Source of the DNA: Palleronia marisminoris
GTDB taxonomy: Bacteria; Pseudomonadota; Alphaproteobacteria; Rhodobacterales; Rhodobacteraceae
Assembly: GCF_900172315.1 (NCBI RefSeq)
Contig: NZ_FWFV01000015.1
Location: 1 to 52,877, forward strand
Direction of reading: 5' to 3'
DNA: 52,877 nucleotides
Every line of letters begins with the position of its first letter. Within the stretch, counting starts at the first letter, position 1. Under the pieces are notes generated by a model. It saw only the letters and a program-made list of their open reading frames with translations, was not told the origin of the DNA and did not search any database. Positions 27,386-36,682 of this stretch are shown here, piece by piece. Position numbers and translations under genes: made by a program.

Positions 27386-28399
27386 TCAGAGCAGGCCTTG
27401 CTCGGTCAGGTAGCTGGTCAGCGCATCGAAGACGCGCTGCGCGCTCTCGGAACGCCCGGCATATTCAGCCCACTGATCCTGCGCGATCTGACGGAATTCG
27501 CGCTTTTCGTCTTCACCCCAGCTATGGATGGTCACGTCGCCCTGCGCACGCAGCTCTTCGGCGACTTCCTCGTCGCGAGCGGAGATACGTTCTGCCAGTT
27601 CGTCCGCATACCAGACCACCGACTCGGTCAGGAGCTGGCGATCTTCTTCGGACATCTCGTCCCATGTCGACTTGCTGATCGACACTTCGTTCAGCGGCAG
27701 CGAATGGAAGCCCGGCCAGATCGGATGCTTGGCGACGTCGTGAAGGCCCATCGAGTGGTTCGTGGCAAGCGTCGTGGCGTCGGCCGCGCTGATCACGCCC
27801 TTGTCGAGCGAGGTGAACACCTCGGACTGGGGAAGGTTCACCGGCGAAGCGCCTGCCGCTGCGAAGGCGGACTGCACCATGCCTTCGGGCGCGCGCATCT
27901 TGACCCCGTCGAAATCCTCGACCGAGTCGATCGGCACCGCCGAGGGGATGGATTCCGCGGTTTGCGCCGCCGGGCCGATGAACTGCACGCCGTACGGGTT
28001 GAGGATCTCGTTGTAGAGCTCGGTGCCGCCGCCATCGTCGAAGAAGGCGCGCAGCTCTTCGGGCGAGGAATACGCCCCGACCGGGTTGCCGATCAGCGCG
28101 AAGGCGGCGTCCTTCCCGGTGAAATACGAGCTGTCGGTGATATGACCGTCGAGGATGCCGGCCCCGACCGCGTCGAGGGTTTCGTTGTATTCGACGATCG
28201 ATCCGACCGGAAGCATCTCGACGCTGATCCGGCCGTCGGACATCTCACCGACATGTTCGGCCCAGGCCTGCTGAACCTCGAATGCAGCGGTACCGGAGTT
28301 GTCGCTGCTCTGGAAACGCAAGTCGAAGCTGTCCTGTGCAAGCGCGGCGCTGCTCAGCGCCGCCACTGCGACCGTTGCGGCAAGCATTGACTTCATCAT
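27386..28399 (-). CDS. dctP: TRAP transporter periplasmic receptor (DctP type)
   Basis: A 337-residue receptor with a signal peptide ending at ...SSAALAQ. The mature protein starts DSFDLRFQSSDNSG and has the DctP ligand-binding motif FDGVKMRAPEGMVQSAFAAA, with the arginine that clamps the carboxylate. GGGAGGAGAG precedes two adjacent ATG codons (28399 and 28396). The ligand is a carboxylated compound. Since the operon abuts xylD, a sugar acid or related organic acid is possible, but opposite orientation means no shared transcript. Confidence 0.88.
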   Translation of the reverse strand: MMKSMLAATVAVAALSSAALAQDSFDLRFQSSDNSGTAAFEVQQAWAEHVGEMSDGRISVEMLPVGSIVEYNETLDAVGAGILDGHITDSSYFTGKDAAFALIGNPVGAYSSPEELRAFFDDGGGTELYNEILNPYGVQFIGPAAQTAESIPSAVPIDSVEDFDGVKMRAPEGMVQSAFAAAGASPVNLPQSEVFTSLDKGVISAADATTLATNHSMGLHDVAKHPIWPGFHSLPLNEVSISKSTWDEMSEEDRQLLTESVVWYADELAERISARDEEVAEELRAQGDVTIHSWGEDEKREFRQIAQDQWAEYAGRSESAQRVFDALTSYLTEQGLL

Positions 28400-28605
28400 C
28401 GTTCTCTCCTCCCTGAAATTCGCTCGGACCCCACCAAGCCGGCGGGCACTCCTCGCGAAACGATGGGGGGACTGTCTATCAAAGCCCCACGTGACGCAAG
28501 GATTCGGGCTGCGGAGCCGGGCGGGCCGCTCATGTGCTTCAGGCGTGCCGTCCGCTCGAGCGATCTACCACCGACGACAGGTGTCCGACCTCGTGATTCC
28601 AGGCC

Positions 28606-29322
28606 TTACGTCTGAAGCCACTTGCGCAGATCCTGTTCGGCGGTTTCGAGGCTCTCTGCATTGATCGCGCGCAGGCTGAGGGCACGGCTGATCGCGCGGG
28701 TGCGCTTGTTGACCGAGAGCGGCCCGGTATTCGACGGCAGATCGGTCACGCCGAGCTTGTCGTAGAGCGAAAGCAGCCGGTTCTGGACCGTGCGCAGCGA
28801 CAGCCCCGTGCGCTCTGCGATCACCTTGTCCGGCAGACCCAGGGCCATGTCGAGCAGGACCGCATGTTCGCTGTCGGTCAGGGCGTCATGGGTGCGGATG
28901 TGGCGCTGCTGCGCGCGGTGGACTTCCTGATCCACGACGATCTGCCCCTCGAGCAGAACCGCGCGGAGGGCAAGCTGCAGCCGCGCCTTGGCCGCCGTCT
29001 TCAGCACGTATCCGTAGGAGGATGCGGCGGGCACGATCCGGGCGATGCCGCGCAGGTAGGCCTCGTCCGAATAGTTCGACCAGAACAGGATGCGGGTCTC
29101 GGGCCGCTCTGCCCAGATCGTGCGCGCGGCATCGACGCCGTTCCGGTCGGGCATATGCAGATCCATCACCGCCGCGCCGACCTGCGCGCGCCGCGCCGTC
29201 TCGGCGCCTTCGCGCCCGTTGGTCGCACAGAGGATCTCGGTTGCTTCGGGCAACGCCTCGCGGACGGTGTCGTAGAGATAGCGGGCGTGGAACTTGTCGT
29301 CTTCGACCAGAAGCACCTTCAT
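28606..29322 (-). CDS. LuxR/NarL-type response regulator
   Basis: A 238-residue two-component regulator. The receiver domain has the acidic pair in LLVEDDKFHARYL, phospho-acceptor D54 (VMDLHMPD), a Ser in place of the usual Thr (LFWSNYSDEAYL), and K108 (YGYVLKTA). A LuxR-type helix-turn-helix follows at about residues 160-205 (LTDSEHAVLLDMALGLPDKV, LSLRTVQNRLLSLYDKLG). ATG 29322 overlaps the kinase stop by four bases; the longer in-frame reading is inside the kinase gene. It probably controls the divergent sugar ABC-lactonase operon. Confidence 0.9.
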   Translation of the reverse strand: MKVLLVEDDKFHARYLYDTVREALPEATEILCATNGREGAETARRAQVGAAVMDLHMPDRNGVDAARTIWAERPETRILFWSNYSDEAYLRGIARIVPAASSYGYVLKTAAKARLQLALRAVLLEGQIVVDQEVHRAQQRHIRTHDALTDSEHAVLLDMALGLPDKVIAERTGLSLRTVQNRLLSLYDKLGVTDLPSNTGPLSVNKRTRAISRALSLRAINAESLETAEQDLRKWLQT

Positions 29323-30563
29323 CGGCCCGCTCCCTGCGCGAGGGGCCGAGACGCGCGGCCGGGCAGGCGCACCTCGATCCGGGTGCCGCCCTCGCTCCGG
29401 AGCCGGAACTCGGCCGCGATCAGCCGCGCCCGGGTGCGCATATGCGCCATGCCTCCGCGGGCGCGTCCGGTCGCGCAATCGGGCTCTTCCGGGGCGCCGC
29501 TTCCGTCGTCCTCGACGGCGAGCACCAGATCCGCACCGTCGCGCCACACCTCGACCGAGATGCGGCTTGCCCCGGCATGTCGGGCCGAATTGTTGATTGC
29601 CTCCTGCGCGATGCGGAACAGGGCGGTGCGTGCTGTGTCGTCGATCACATCGACCTCGCCGCCGGTGCGGTCCGTCACCGAAAGCTCCACCCTCGGATTG
29701 GCCACCGCGCGTTCGAGGTGAATCCGCAGCGCATGGGCGAAGCCGAACAGCTCCAGCAGGCTGGGCACGGCGGTCTCGATGATCCGCCGCAGGTCCTGGA
29801 TGCAGTTCTTGAGCCGCGCCTGTATCTCGTCGCCGTCCGGTGGTGCGCCGTTCCCGCGCTCCAGATCGCGCATCAGGCGCGTCAGGTCCGCGAGCGTCTG
29901 GTCGTGCAGATCCATTCCGATCCGCTGACGTTCCTGTTCGAGCACGCGGGTCAGCTCCAGCGCGCCCTGCCGCAATCCTTCTTCGCGGGCCTGCGCCTCG
30001 GCGCGAACAATGGCGGCCTGCTTGGCCTTCTCGCTCTGGGCAAGCGAATAGAAGTAGGGCGCGAGCACGTCCGCGACGTGACGCACGCGTTCCACGGTCG
30101 ACTCGTCATAGAGGTCGGCCTGCCGGGACGAGCAGTTCAGCGCCCCGACCGTCCGCCCGAGCACCTTCATCGCGACGTTGACGCGGCTGCGCAGGCCGTG
30201 GCGGAAGATCGGCTGCGAAATCGCCCCGGAATAGGTGTAGCGGGGGTCCTCCATCGCGTTTCCGGTCAGCAGGTGATCCGTCTCGCCCAGCAGGATGCGC
30301 CGGATCGGAGACAGCGCGACCAGCGTCCGCGACTGGCTCCACCGCGTGCGGATCCCGACCTCGTAGCTGGTGTTCCACTCGGCGCGGTCGTCGATCAGGC
30401 ACACGTCGAGATGGTCGATCGCCACGATGTTCTCGATCTCGGCCTTCACGGCCCGCAGCGCGGTGCGGATCTCGACCTGTCCGGCAAGGTGGCTCGAGAT
30501 GCGCAGCAGCGACTCGAGCGGATTGACGGTGGACCGCGCGGCGTCCTGATCAAGTTTGCCCAT
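29319..30563 (-). CDS. Cytoplasmic GAF-domain histidine kinase (HisKA_3)
   Basis: A 414-residue sensor kinase without membrane spans. Residues 15-175 form a GAF domain, and a coiled linker (about 175-210) leads to the NarL-class phospho-acceptor helix ERQRIGMDLHDQTLADLTRL, with H220. The ATPase domain has the N-box RIAQEAINNSARHA and the G-box region EDDGSGAPEEP ... GGMAHMRTRA. The signal is therefore sensed inside the cell. It is translationally coupled to the response regulator, and its start faces the sugar ABC operon across 224 bases. Confidence 0.9.
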   Translation of the reverse strand: MGKLDQDAARSTVNPLESLLRISSHLAGQVEIRTALRAVKAEIENIVAIDHLDVCLIDDRAEWNTSYEVGIRTRWSQSRTLVALSPIRRILLGETDHLLTGNAMEDPRYTYSGAISQPIFRHGLRSRVNVAMKVLGRTVGALNCSSRQADLYDESTVERVRHVADVLAPYFYSLAQSEKAKQAAIVRAEAQAREEGLRQGALELTRVLEQERQRIGMDLHDQTLADLTRLMRDLERGNGAPPDGDEIQARLKNCIQDLRRIIETAVPSLLELFGFAHALRIHLERAVANPRVELSVTDRTGGEVDVIDDTARTALFRIAQEAINNSARHAGASRISVEVWRDGADLVLAVEDDGSGAPEEPDCATGRARGGMAHMRTRARLIAAEFRLRSEGGTRIEVRLPGRASRPLAQGAGR

Positions 30564-30787
30564 GTGTCACAAGCTCCTCTCCGGCAGCGCGCAGTCTGCG
30601 CCAACATCCCGCGCTCCAGCAAGCACCGGCCGGGGCGGCTCTGCGCAGGGCGGTTGCGGGAACCCGCAGATGGCATGCGGCCCCGTGTCTTTACTGGGGG
30701 TCAAAGCGCGCGCATCGTTGAATTTCATCTCGGGGGAGAGATGCGAGATCGACAATAACGGCGCAGAATTGCGCTGAGGGAGGAACC

Positions 30788-31810
30788 ATGAATACCAAGG
30801 CGAAGCTCCTCGGAGCAGCGGCGCTTCTGAGCGTTGCAATGCCGGCGCTGGCACAGGACCAGACCGGCGATGCGCGCATCGCGCTGTCCAACAACTACGC
30901 AGGCAACTCCTGGCGTCAGGCGATGCTGGAAAGCTGGGAGAAGGTGGGCCAGCAAGCTGTCGAGGAAGGCACCGTCGCCGCCGCCGACACCTTCACCACC
31001 TCGGAAAACCAGGCGACCGAGCAGGCCGCGCAGATCCAGAACATGATCCTGCAGGGCTATGACGCGATCGTGGTCAACGCCGCGTCGCCCACCGCGCTGA
31101 ACGGTGCGATTGCCGAGGCGTGCTCGGCCGGAATCACGGTGGTGTCCTTCGACGGGATCGTCACCGAACCCTGCGCCTGGCGCATCGCGGTCGATTTCCA
31201 GGAGATGGGCCGCCAGCAGGTCGATTACCTCGCCGAGCGACTGCCCGAGGGCGGCAATCTGCTCGAGATCCGTGGTCTCGCCGGCGTTTTCGTGGATGAC
31301 GAGATCCATGCCGGCATCCAGCAGGGCGTCGAAGAGAACCCGCAGTTCGGGATCGTGGGCGAAGTTCACGGCGACTGGGCACAGGACGTGGCGCAGAAGG
31401 CCGTGGCCGGCGTCCTTCCCAGCCTGCCCGAGATCGTCGGCGTCGTGACGCAAGGCGGCGACGGCTATGGTGCAGCGCAGGCGATCAAGGCGGCCGGGCG
31501 CGACATGCCGATCATCGTCATGGGCAACCGCCAGGACGAGATGCAGTGGTGGGCCGATCAGCGGGATGCGAATGGCTACGAAACCATGTCGCTGTCGATC
31601 GCGCCGGGCGTGGCGACGCTGGCCTTCTGGGTGGCACAGCAGGTGCTGGAGGGGGCCGATGTCCCGAAGGACCTGACCGTGCCGTTCCTCAAGGTCACGC
31701 AGGACAATCTGGACGAGGCGCTGGCCAGCACGCCAGATGGCTCGGTGGCGAATGTGGAGTACAGCCTCGAAGACGCCAAGGCCGTGATTGAAGAAGCCCA
31801 GGCACAATAA
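30788..31810 (+). CDS. Ribose-type ABC sugar-binding protein
   Basis: A 340-residue periplasmic receptor of the type-1 fold (Peripla_BP_4), with a signal peptide ending ...VAMPALAQ. Visible features are IALSNNYAGNSWRQAMLESW, the ligand strand YDAIVVNAASPTALNGAIAE and GVVTQGGDGYGAAQAIKAAG. GAGGGAGGA precedes the start. It is the first gene of a receptor-ATPase-permease-permease-lactonase operon (CUT2 class), so its ligand is likely a monosaccharide. Confidence 0.9.
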   Translation: MNTKAKLLGAAALLSVAMPALAQDQTGDARIALSNNYAGNSWRQAMLESWEKVGQQAVEEGTVAAADTFTTSENQATEQAAQIQNMILQGYDAIVVNAASPTALNGAIAEACSAGITVVSFDGIVTEPCAWRIAVDFQEMGRQQVDYLAERLPEGGNLLEIRGLAGVFVDDEIHAGIQQGVEENPQFGIVGEVHGDWAQDVAQKAVAGVLPSLPEIVGVVTQGGDGYGAAQAIKAAGRDMPIIVMGNRQDEMQWWADQRDANGYETMSLSIAPGVATLAFWVAQQVLEGADVPKDLTVPFLKVTQDNLDEALASTPDGSVANVEYSLEDAKAVIEEAQAQ

Positions 31811-31821
31811 CGGCAATATCG

Positions 31822-33267
31822 ATGGCAACCGATGAGTCACCTCTGGTTGCCCTATCGGACGCGCGCATGCATTTCGGTGCCGTGCGCGCGCTCGACGGGG
31901 TGTCGCTGACGATCCGGCCTGGCGAATGCGTCGGGCTGATCGGCCATAACGGGGCGGGCAAGTCCACCGCGGTGAACGTGATCAACGGCGGGCTCACCCC
32001 GACCGCCGGCACGGTCACCTACCGGACCACCGGCACAGGGGCGGCGAGCGCCCGGGCCGCGGGCATCCGCAGCGTGTTTCAGGAATTGTCGCTCTGCCCG
32101 AACCTGACCGTCGAGGAGAACCTGCGGATACCGCAGCGCGACCTGACCGGGCCGGGCTGGCGCCGGCGCGCGCGGCAGCGCATCGCGGACGCGCTCGACA
32201 CCGTCTTTCCCGGTCACCGGCTTCAGCCCCGCATGACGGTCGGCGACCTGACCCTGGCCGAGCGGCAGATGGTCGAGATCGCAATCGGCTTTGCCGAGGG
32301 CGCGGTTCCGGCGCGGCTCGTGATCCTGGACGAGCCGACTTCGTCCCTCGACGCGTCGATCGCGCGGCAACTGCTCGATCACGTCCGTGACTTCTGCAAT
32401 CGAGGCGGCGCCGTCATCTTCATTTCGCACATGCTCGGCGAGGTGTTCGACGTCGCCACCCGCATCGACGTGATGAAGGACGGCCGGATCACCGACAGCC
32501 GGCCGCGCAACGAATTCACGCAGCAGGGCCTGATCGACGCGATGGGCCACGTCGCGACGGCACCCGCCGAGGCGCGCAAGGAGACCTCGGCCGCCGAGCG
32601 GATCGGCGACGAGGTCCTGCGCACAGACGAGGGCCTGACCGCCCGCCGGGGCGAGATCGTCGGCCTGTCGGGCCTTGCCGGACACGGCCAGGCCGAGGCA
32701 CTTGCGCGCTTCTTCCTGTCGCGCTCGAAGGGGCGTCGCCACGCGCGCCACCCTGAGGTGGTCTTCGTCGCCGGCGACCGTGGCCGCGACGGGATCATGC
32801 CGCTCTGGTCGATCCTGCGGAACGCCACCCTCACCACGCTTCCCGCGCTGTCCCGCCGCGGCATCGTCGATCGCGAGGCCGAGGATCGCCTGGGCGCCGA
32901 CTGGAAGAAGCGCATCGGCATCCGGACCGACAACATGAACAACCCGATCCTGTCGCTGTCGGGGGGCAACCAGCAGAAGGTGCTGTTCGCCCGCTCGCTT
33001 GCCTCGACCGCGCCGATCGTGGTGATGGACGATCCGATGCGCGGCGTCGACGTGGGCACCAAGCGCGAAGCCTACGAGATGATCCGCGCCGAGGCGGCCA
33101 AAGGGCGCACCTTCCTGTGGTACTCGACCGAGACCGAGGAAGTCTGCCAGTGCGACCGCGTCTTCGTGTTCCGCAACGGGCGCATCTCGGCCGAACTGAC
33201 CGGGGACGAAATCGATGAGCAGCACATCCTCGCCGCCTCGTTCGAGATGAAGGAACCCGCGGAATGA
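31822..33267 (+). CDS. RbsA-type double ABC ATPase, shortened second half
   Basis: A 481-residue duplicated ATPase of the CUT2 class. The first half is complete: Walker A GHNGAGKST, signature-like LTLAERQMVEIA and Walker B LVILDEPTSSLD. The second half has no Walker A lysine (GLAGHGQAEAL), as is common in RbsA. It also appears to lack part of the strand region between that loop and AGDRGRDGIMPLW. Its Walker B is VVMDDPMRGVD (Asp in place of the catalytic Glu), while the signature LSGGNQQKVLFAR is intact. The stop overlaps the permease start by four bases. Confidence 0.9.
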   Translation: MATDESPLVALSDARMHFGAVRALDGVSLTIRPGECVGLIGHNGAGKSTAVNVINGGLTPTAGTVTYRTTGTGAASARAAGIRSVFQELSLCPNLTVEENLRIPQRDLTGPGWRRRARQRIADALDTVFPGHRLQPRMTVGDLTLAERQMVEIAIGFAEGAVPARLVILDEPTSSLDASIARQLLDHVRDFCNRGGAVIFISHMLGEVFDVATRIDVMKDGRITDSRPRNEFTQQGLIDAMGHVATAPAEARKETSAAERIGDEVLRTDEGLTARRGEIVGLSGLAGHGQAEALARFFLSRSKGRRHARHPEVVFVAGDRGRDGIMPLWSILRNATLTTLPALSRRGIVDREAEDRLGADWKKRIGIRTDNMNNPILSLSGGNQQKVLFARSLASTAPIVVMDDPMRGVDVGTKREAYEMIRAEAAKGRTFLWYSTETEEVCQCDRVFVFRNGRISAELTGDEIDEQHILAASFEMKEPAE

Positions 33268-34202
33268 GCTCTCGCTTCCGCATATTGCTGCCGGTCCTGT
33301 CGCTCGCCGTGCTGCTGGCGGCCGTCTTCTACATGCAGCCGCGGGCGATGAGCTATTTCGGGCTCAACCTGCTGTTCAATCTGGCGGTGCCAATCGCGCT
33401 GGCCACCGTGGCGCAGATGATGATCATCATGGTCAACGACATCGACCTGTCCACGGGCACATTCGTCAGTTTCGTCGCCTGCGTCACCGCCACGTTCCTG
33501 AACGACGCGCCGCTGGTCGGCCTGCTGATCCTCGCGGGCGCCATCGCCGTCTATGCCGCACTGGGGGCGCTGATCGAGGCGCGCCAACTTCCGGCGATCG
33601 TGGTGACGCTCGGCATGTCCTTTGTCTGGGGCGGCCTTGCCGTCCTTATCCTGCCCTCGCCGGGCGGATCCGCGCCGGGATGGATCCGGGCGCTGATGAC
33701 GGCGAAGCCGCCATTGGTGCCGATGGCCATCGTCGCCAGCGTCCTGTTGGCGGCCGTGGCGCATTTCGTCGTCATGCGGACCTCGACGGGAGCCATCCTG
33801 CGCGCCGTCGGCGGCAATGCCCGCGCGGTGTCTCGCTCGGGCTGGTCGGTGATCCGGTTGAGGGCAGGGGCCTACGCGCTTGCCGGGTTCTTCGGCGTGC
33901 TGTCGGGCATCACTCTGGTCGGGTTGACCACCTCGGCAGACGCCAACATCGCGCTGCGCTACACGCTCCTGTCGATCGCGGGCGTGATCCTTGGCGGCGG
34001 CGAGTTCACGGGCGGGCGCGTCTCTCCGGTGGGGGCGGTGATCGGGGCGCTGACCCTGGCCTTGGCGGGCAGCTTCCTGTCGTTCATGCGCCTTTCTCCC
34101 GACTGGCAAATCGGCGCGCAGGGGGCGATCCTGATCCTCGTCCTCGCGGTGCGGCTGGTCTTCGCACGAAACGGCCGGCGCAAGGAGGCACAGCATGGCT
34201 GA
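33264..34202 (+). CDS. RbsC-type ABC permease, first copy
   Basis: A 312-residue permease of the BPD_transp_2 family, with about 8-10 spans. Family motifs are MVNDIDLSTGTFVSFVACV, LPAIVVTLGMSFVWGG and LSIAGVILGGGEFTGGRVSP. It is coupled to the ATPase gene and overlaps the next permease gene by eight bases. Two non-identical permeases in one operon point to a heterodimeric channel. Confidence 0.9.
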   Translation: MSSRFRILLPVLSLAVLLAAVFYMQPRAMSYFGLNLLFNLAVPIALATVAQMMIIMVNDIDLSTGTFVSFVACVTATFLNDAPLVGLLILAGAIAVYAALGALIEARQLPAIVVTLGMSFVWGGLAVLILPSPGGSAPGWIRALMTAKPPLVPMAIVASVLLAAVAHFVVMRTSTGAILRAVGGNARAVSRSGWSVIRLRAGAYALAGFFGVLSGITLVGLTTSADANIALRYTLLSIAGVILGGGEFTGGRVSPVGAVIGALTLALAGSFLSFMRLSPDWQIGAQGAILILVLAVRLVFARNGRRKEAQHG

Positions 34203-35160
34203 CACCAGCGTCAACCGTCCGTCCTTCATCGCACTGAGCCGGCGCCCGTGGTTCTGGGCCTGGGTCGCCAGCGCAGCAGCCTACGGGGCGACGCTGCTAC
34301 TGATCGACGGCGGCGGCGGCATAGACCTGATCCAGGCGGCGCTGACCTTCGCGGCTTTTTCGGCCATTGTCGGTATCGGGCAGATGTTCGTCATCACGCT
34401 GGGGCCTGGAAACGTGGACCTGTCGATCCCGGCGACGATGACTCTGGCCGCGACGCTTTCGCTGAAGTTCATGGGCGGGTCGGCGGGATTGATCCTTCCG
34501 GGCCTGGTAGTGGCGGTCGGAGTGGGCTTCAGCGCCGGCGTGGCGAACTACCTGCTGATCCGGATGCTTCGCATTCCGCCCATCATCGCGACGCTCTCGG
34601 CATCGTTCCTCTATCAATCGCTGGCGATCTGGTCGAACCGCGGGCTTCGGATCAAGCCCCCGCAGGCCCTGTCGGACTTCACCACCGGGACGCTTCTGGG
34701 GGTGCCGAACGTTGCCCTCGTCGGACTTGCCGTGGCGCTTGCCGCCTGGGTCCTGCTGGAACGCTCGACGTTCGGGCGCTGGATCTCGGCCTTCGGGCAG
34801 AACGAGCGCGCGGCCCGGCTCAGCGGCGTCCCGGTCGAGATGGTCCGCGCCCTGACCTTCATCGGCTCGGCAGTGCTGGCGGGATTCACGGGCTACCTTC
34901 TCGCCAGTTTCTCGGGCGGTGCGGCTCTCAACATGGGGACGGAGTACCTGCTGATCTCGATCGCGGTCGTCGTCATCGGCGGCTGCTCGATCGCGGGGGG
35001 CTATTCGAACGTGCCGGGGATCTGGGGCGGGGCCCTGTTCATGTTCCTGATCGTCTCGATGCTGAACTCCTACGGACTCGGTGCCGGCTTCCGTCTCATG
35101 ATCACCGGCGCGATCATCATCGGGATCGTCGCCGCAGCCTCGGGCAGGGACCCCCAATGA
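34195..35160 (+). CDS. RbsC-type ABC permease, second copy
   Basis: A 321-residue permease of the same family. Motifs are TLGPGNVDLSIPATMTLAAT, IPPIIATLSASFLYQSLAIW and ISIAVVVIGGCSIAGGYSNV. The stop and the lactonase start share ATGA, so the lactonase is part of the operon. Confidence 0.9.
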   Translation: MADTSVNRPSFIALSRRPWFWAWVASAAAYGATLLLIDGGGGIDLIQAALTFAAFSAIVGIGQMFVITLGPGNVDLSIPATMTLAATLSLKFMGGSAGLILPGLVVAVGVGFSAGVANYLLIRMLRIPPIIATLSASFLYQSLAIWSNRGLRIKPPQALSDFTTGTLLGVPNVALVGLAVALAAWVLLERSTFGRWISAFGQNERAARLSGVPVEMVRALTFIGSAVLAGFTGYLLASFSGGAALNMGTEYLLISIAVVVIGGCSIAGGYSNVPGIWGGALFMFLIVSMLNSYGLGAGFRLMITGAIIIGIVAAASGRDPQ

Positions 35161-36059
35161 ACTTCGCGAACCCCTACGAGATCGTCGATCCGCGGTTCCG
35201 GGCCCTGATCCAGCCCAACGCGCATCTGCGGCAGTTGGCGACGGGGTTCGAATGGACCGAGGGGCCGGTCTGGTTCGCGGACCTGCAGGTGCTGCTCTTC
35301 TCGGACATTCCGGGGGACCGGATGATGCGGCTGACCCCGGACGGGCAGGTCGGGACGTTCCGGCAGCCCTCGCACTACGCCAACGGCAACACGCGCGACC
35401 GTGAAGGGCGGCTCGTCACCTGCCATCACGGCACGCGCTCCGTCACGCGGACCGAGCATTCCGGACAGATCACCGTTCTGGCCGACGGCTACGACGGCCG
35501 CCGGCTCAACTCTCCCAACGACGTAATCGTGCAGTCGAACGGTGCGATCTGGTTCACCGACCCGACCTACGGGATCCTGAGCGATTACGAAGGCCATGTC
35601 GCCGAACCCGAGCAGCGCGCAAGGCATGTCTTCCGCCTCGACGCGGATGGCTCGCTGGCCCCGATGATCGACGACTTCACGCAGCCGAACGGGCTGGCGC
35701 TGTCCCCCGACGAGCGGATCCTCTACGTCGCCGAGTCCGGGTCGAGCCACGATCCCGGCGTGCTGTCGGTGATCCGCGCGTTCAATCTGTCCGAGGGGCG
35801 CATCTCCGGCGGGAGGGTGTTCGCAGAGGTGGATCGGGGTCTGCCTGACGGCTTCCGCGTGGACAGCGAGGGCCGTCTCTGGTGCTCGGCAGCCGACGGG
35901 GTTCATTGCTTCGGTCCGGACGGCGCGCTGCTGGGAAAGATCCTGGTGCCGGAGGTCGTCTCGAACCTGTGCTTCGGCGGGCCGCGGGGGAACAGGCTCT
36001 ACATCACTGCCACGACGTCGGTCTATTCCGTGCCTTTGAATGCCCGAGCAGCGGCGTAA
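35157..36059 (+). CDS. SMP-30/gluconolactonase-family protein
   Basis: A 300-residue six-bladed propeller of the SMP-30/LRE family, metal-dependent lactonases that open sugar lactones. Metal- and substrate-site motifs are E35 (FEWTEGPVWF), the Asn pair in LNSPNDVIVQ, QPNGLALSPDE and FRVDSEGRLW. It has no signal peptide and so acts on a lactone made in the cytoplasm by an aldose dehydrogenase. The start at 35157 overlaps the permease stop. Caulobacter XylC belongs to this family, so this enzyme may serve the xylonate pathway encoded upstream, though it is co-transcribed with a different importer. Confidence 0.88.
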   Translation: MNFANPYEIVDPRFRALIQPNAHLRQLATGFEWTEGPVWFADLQVLLFSDIPGDRMMRLTPDGQVGTFRQPSHYANGNTRDREGRLVTCHHGTRSVTRTEHSGQITVLADGYDGRRLNSPNDVIVQSNGAIWFTDPTYGILSDYEGHVAEPEQRARHVFRLDADGSLAPMIDDFTQPNGLALSPDERILYVAESGSSHDPGVLSVIRAFNLSEGRISGGRVFAEVDRGLPDGFRVDSEGRLWCSAADGVHCFGPDGALLGKILVPEVVSNLCFGGPRGNRLYITATTSVYSVPLNARAAA

Positions 36060-36682
36060 TGCCTGTTGCTGCCGCCCTTTCGTCCGCGAAAACGCGGCAA
36101 GCGAGTGTCGACTAGGGCCCGTAGCCGAGCTTCCCTCAGCGTCCTCGGCCGTCGAGTATGCCTATGAACCCTGCGGGCATTTCTTGTCGGATGCGGTGAC
36201 CGTCCCGCTTGGAAACGTGCATCTCTGCAGGATCCGCAGCAGATACAGATCGTTCCGCGCGTTCCGGTGACGCTGCGAACGTCCTAGACGATAATCGCTT
36301 GGCCGTCCGGGAATTCGCCATAGACATACGTGACGCCCGCGAGAAACTCGGAGAACTTGACCCGCAACGGTATAGACTACCGGGTTACGGGTGCTCGGGA
36401 GAGATCCCTAGGCGGATCGGCCGGGGGGGCCGTGAGAATAGAAGCTGCAGCGTGTCTAGATGGAGGGACACTTCGTATACGACGCCGGCAATTCTCTTAA
36501 ACGGCTGTATGTACCGTACTCGGCATTGAGGAACGGCGCGAGGATAACAGTGCGGTTCGGCTCTGAACCTTTGGCAGATGATTCGAGTTCGAAACGATCA
36601 TGTGCCGCCGGCCGGTCAGTCAGCAGGCCACCCGAACCGCGGGCGGAGTTGCCATCGGAACCAACAGGTTCAACGTCCGCTT
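36060..36682. other. Non-coding, degraded stretch
   Basis: No intact gene is seen. Codon pattern and base composition differ from the flanks, with lower GC and many stop codons in all frames. On the minus strand, around 36290-36345, a short stretch reads VKFSEFLAGVTYVYGEFPDG followed by QAIIV and a stop; it looks coding-like but I cannot place it in a family. A small CCGCG-AAAA-CGCGG hairpin follows the lactonase gene at 36085-36098. Confidence 0.4.
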
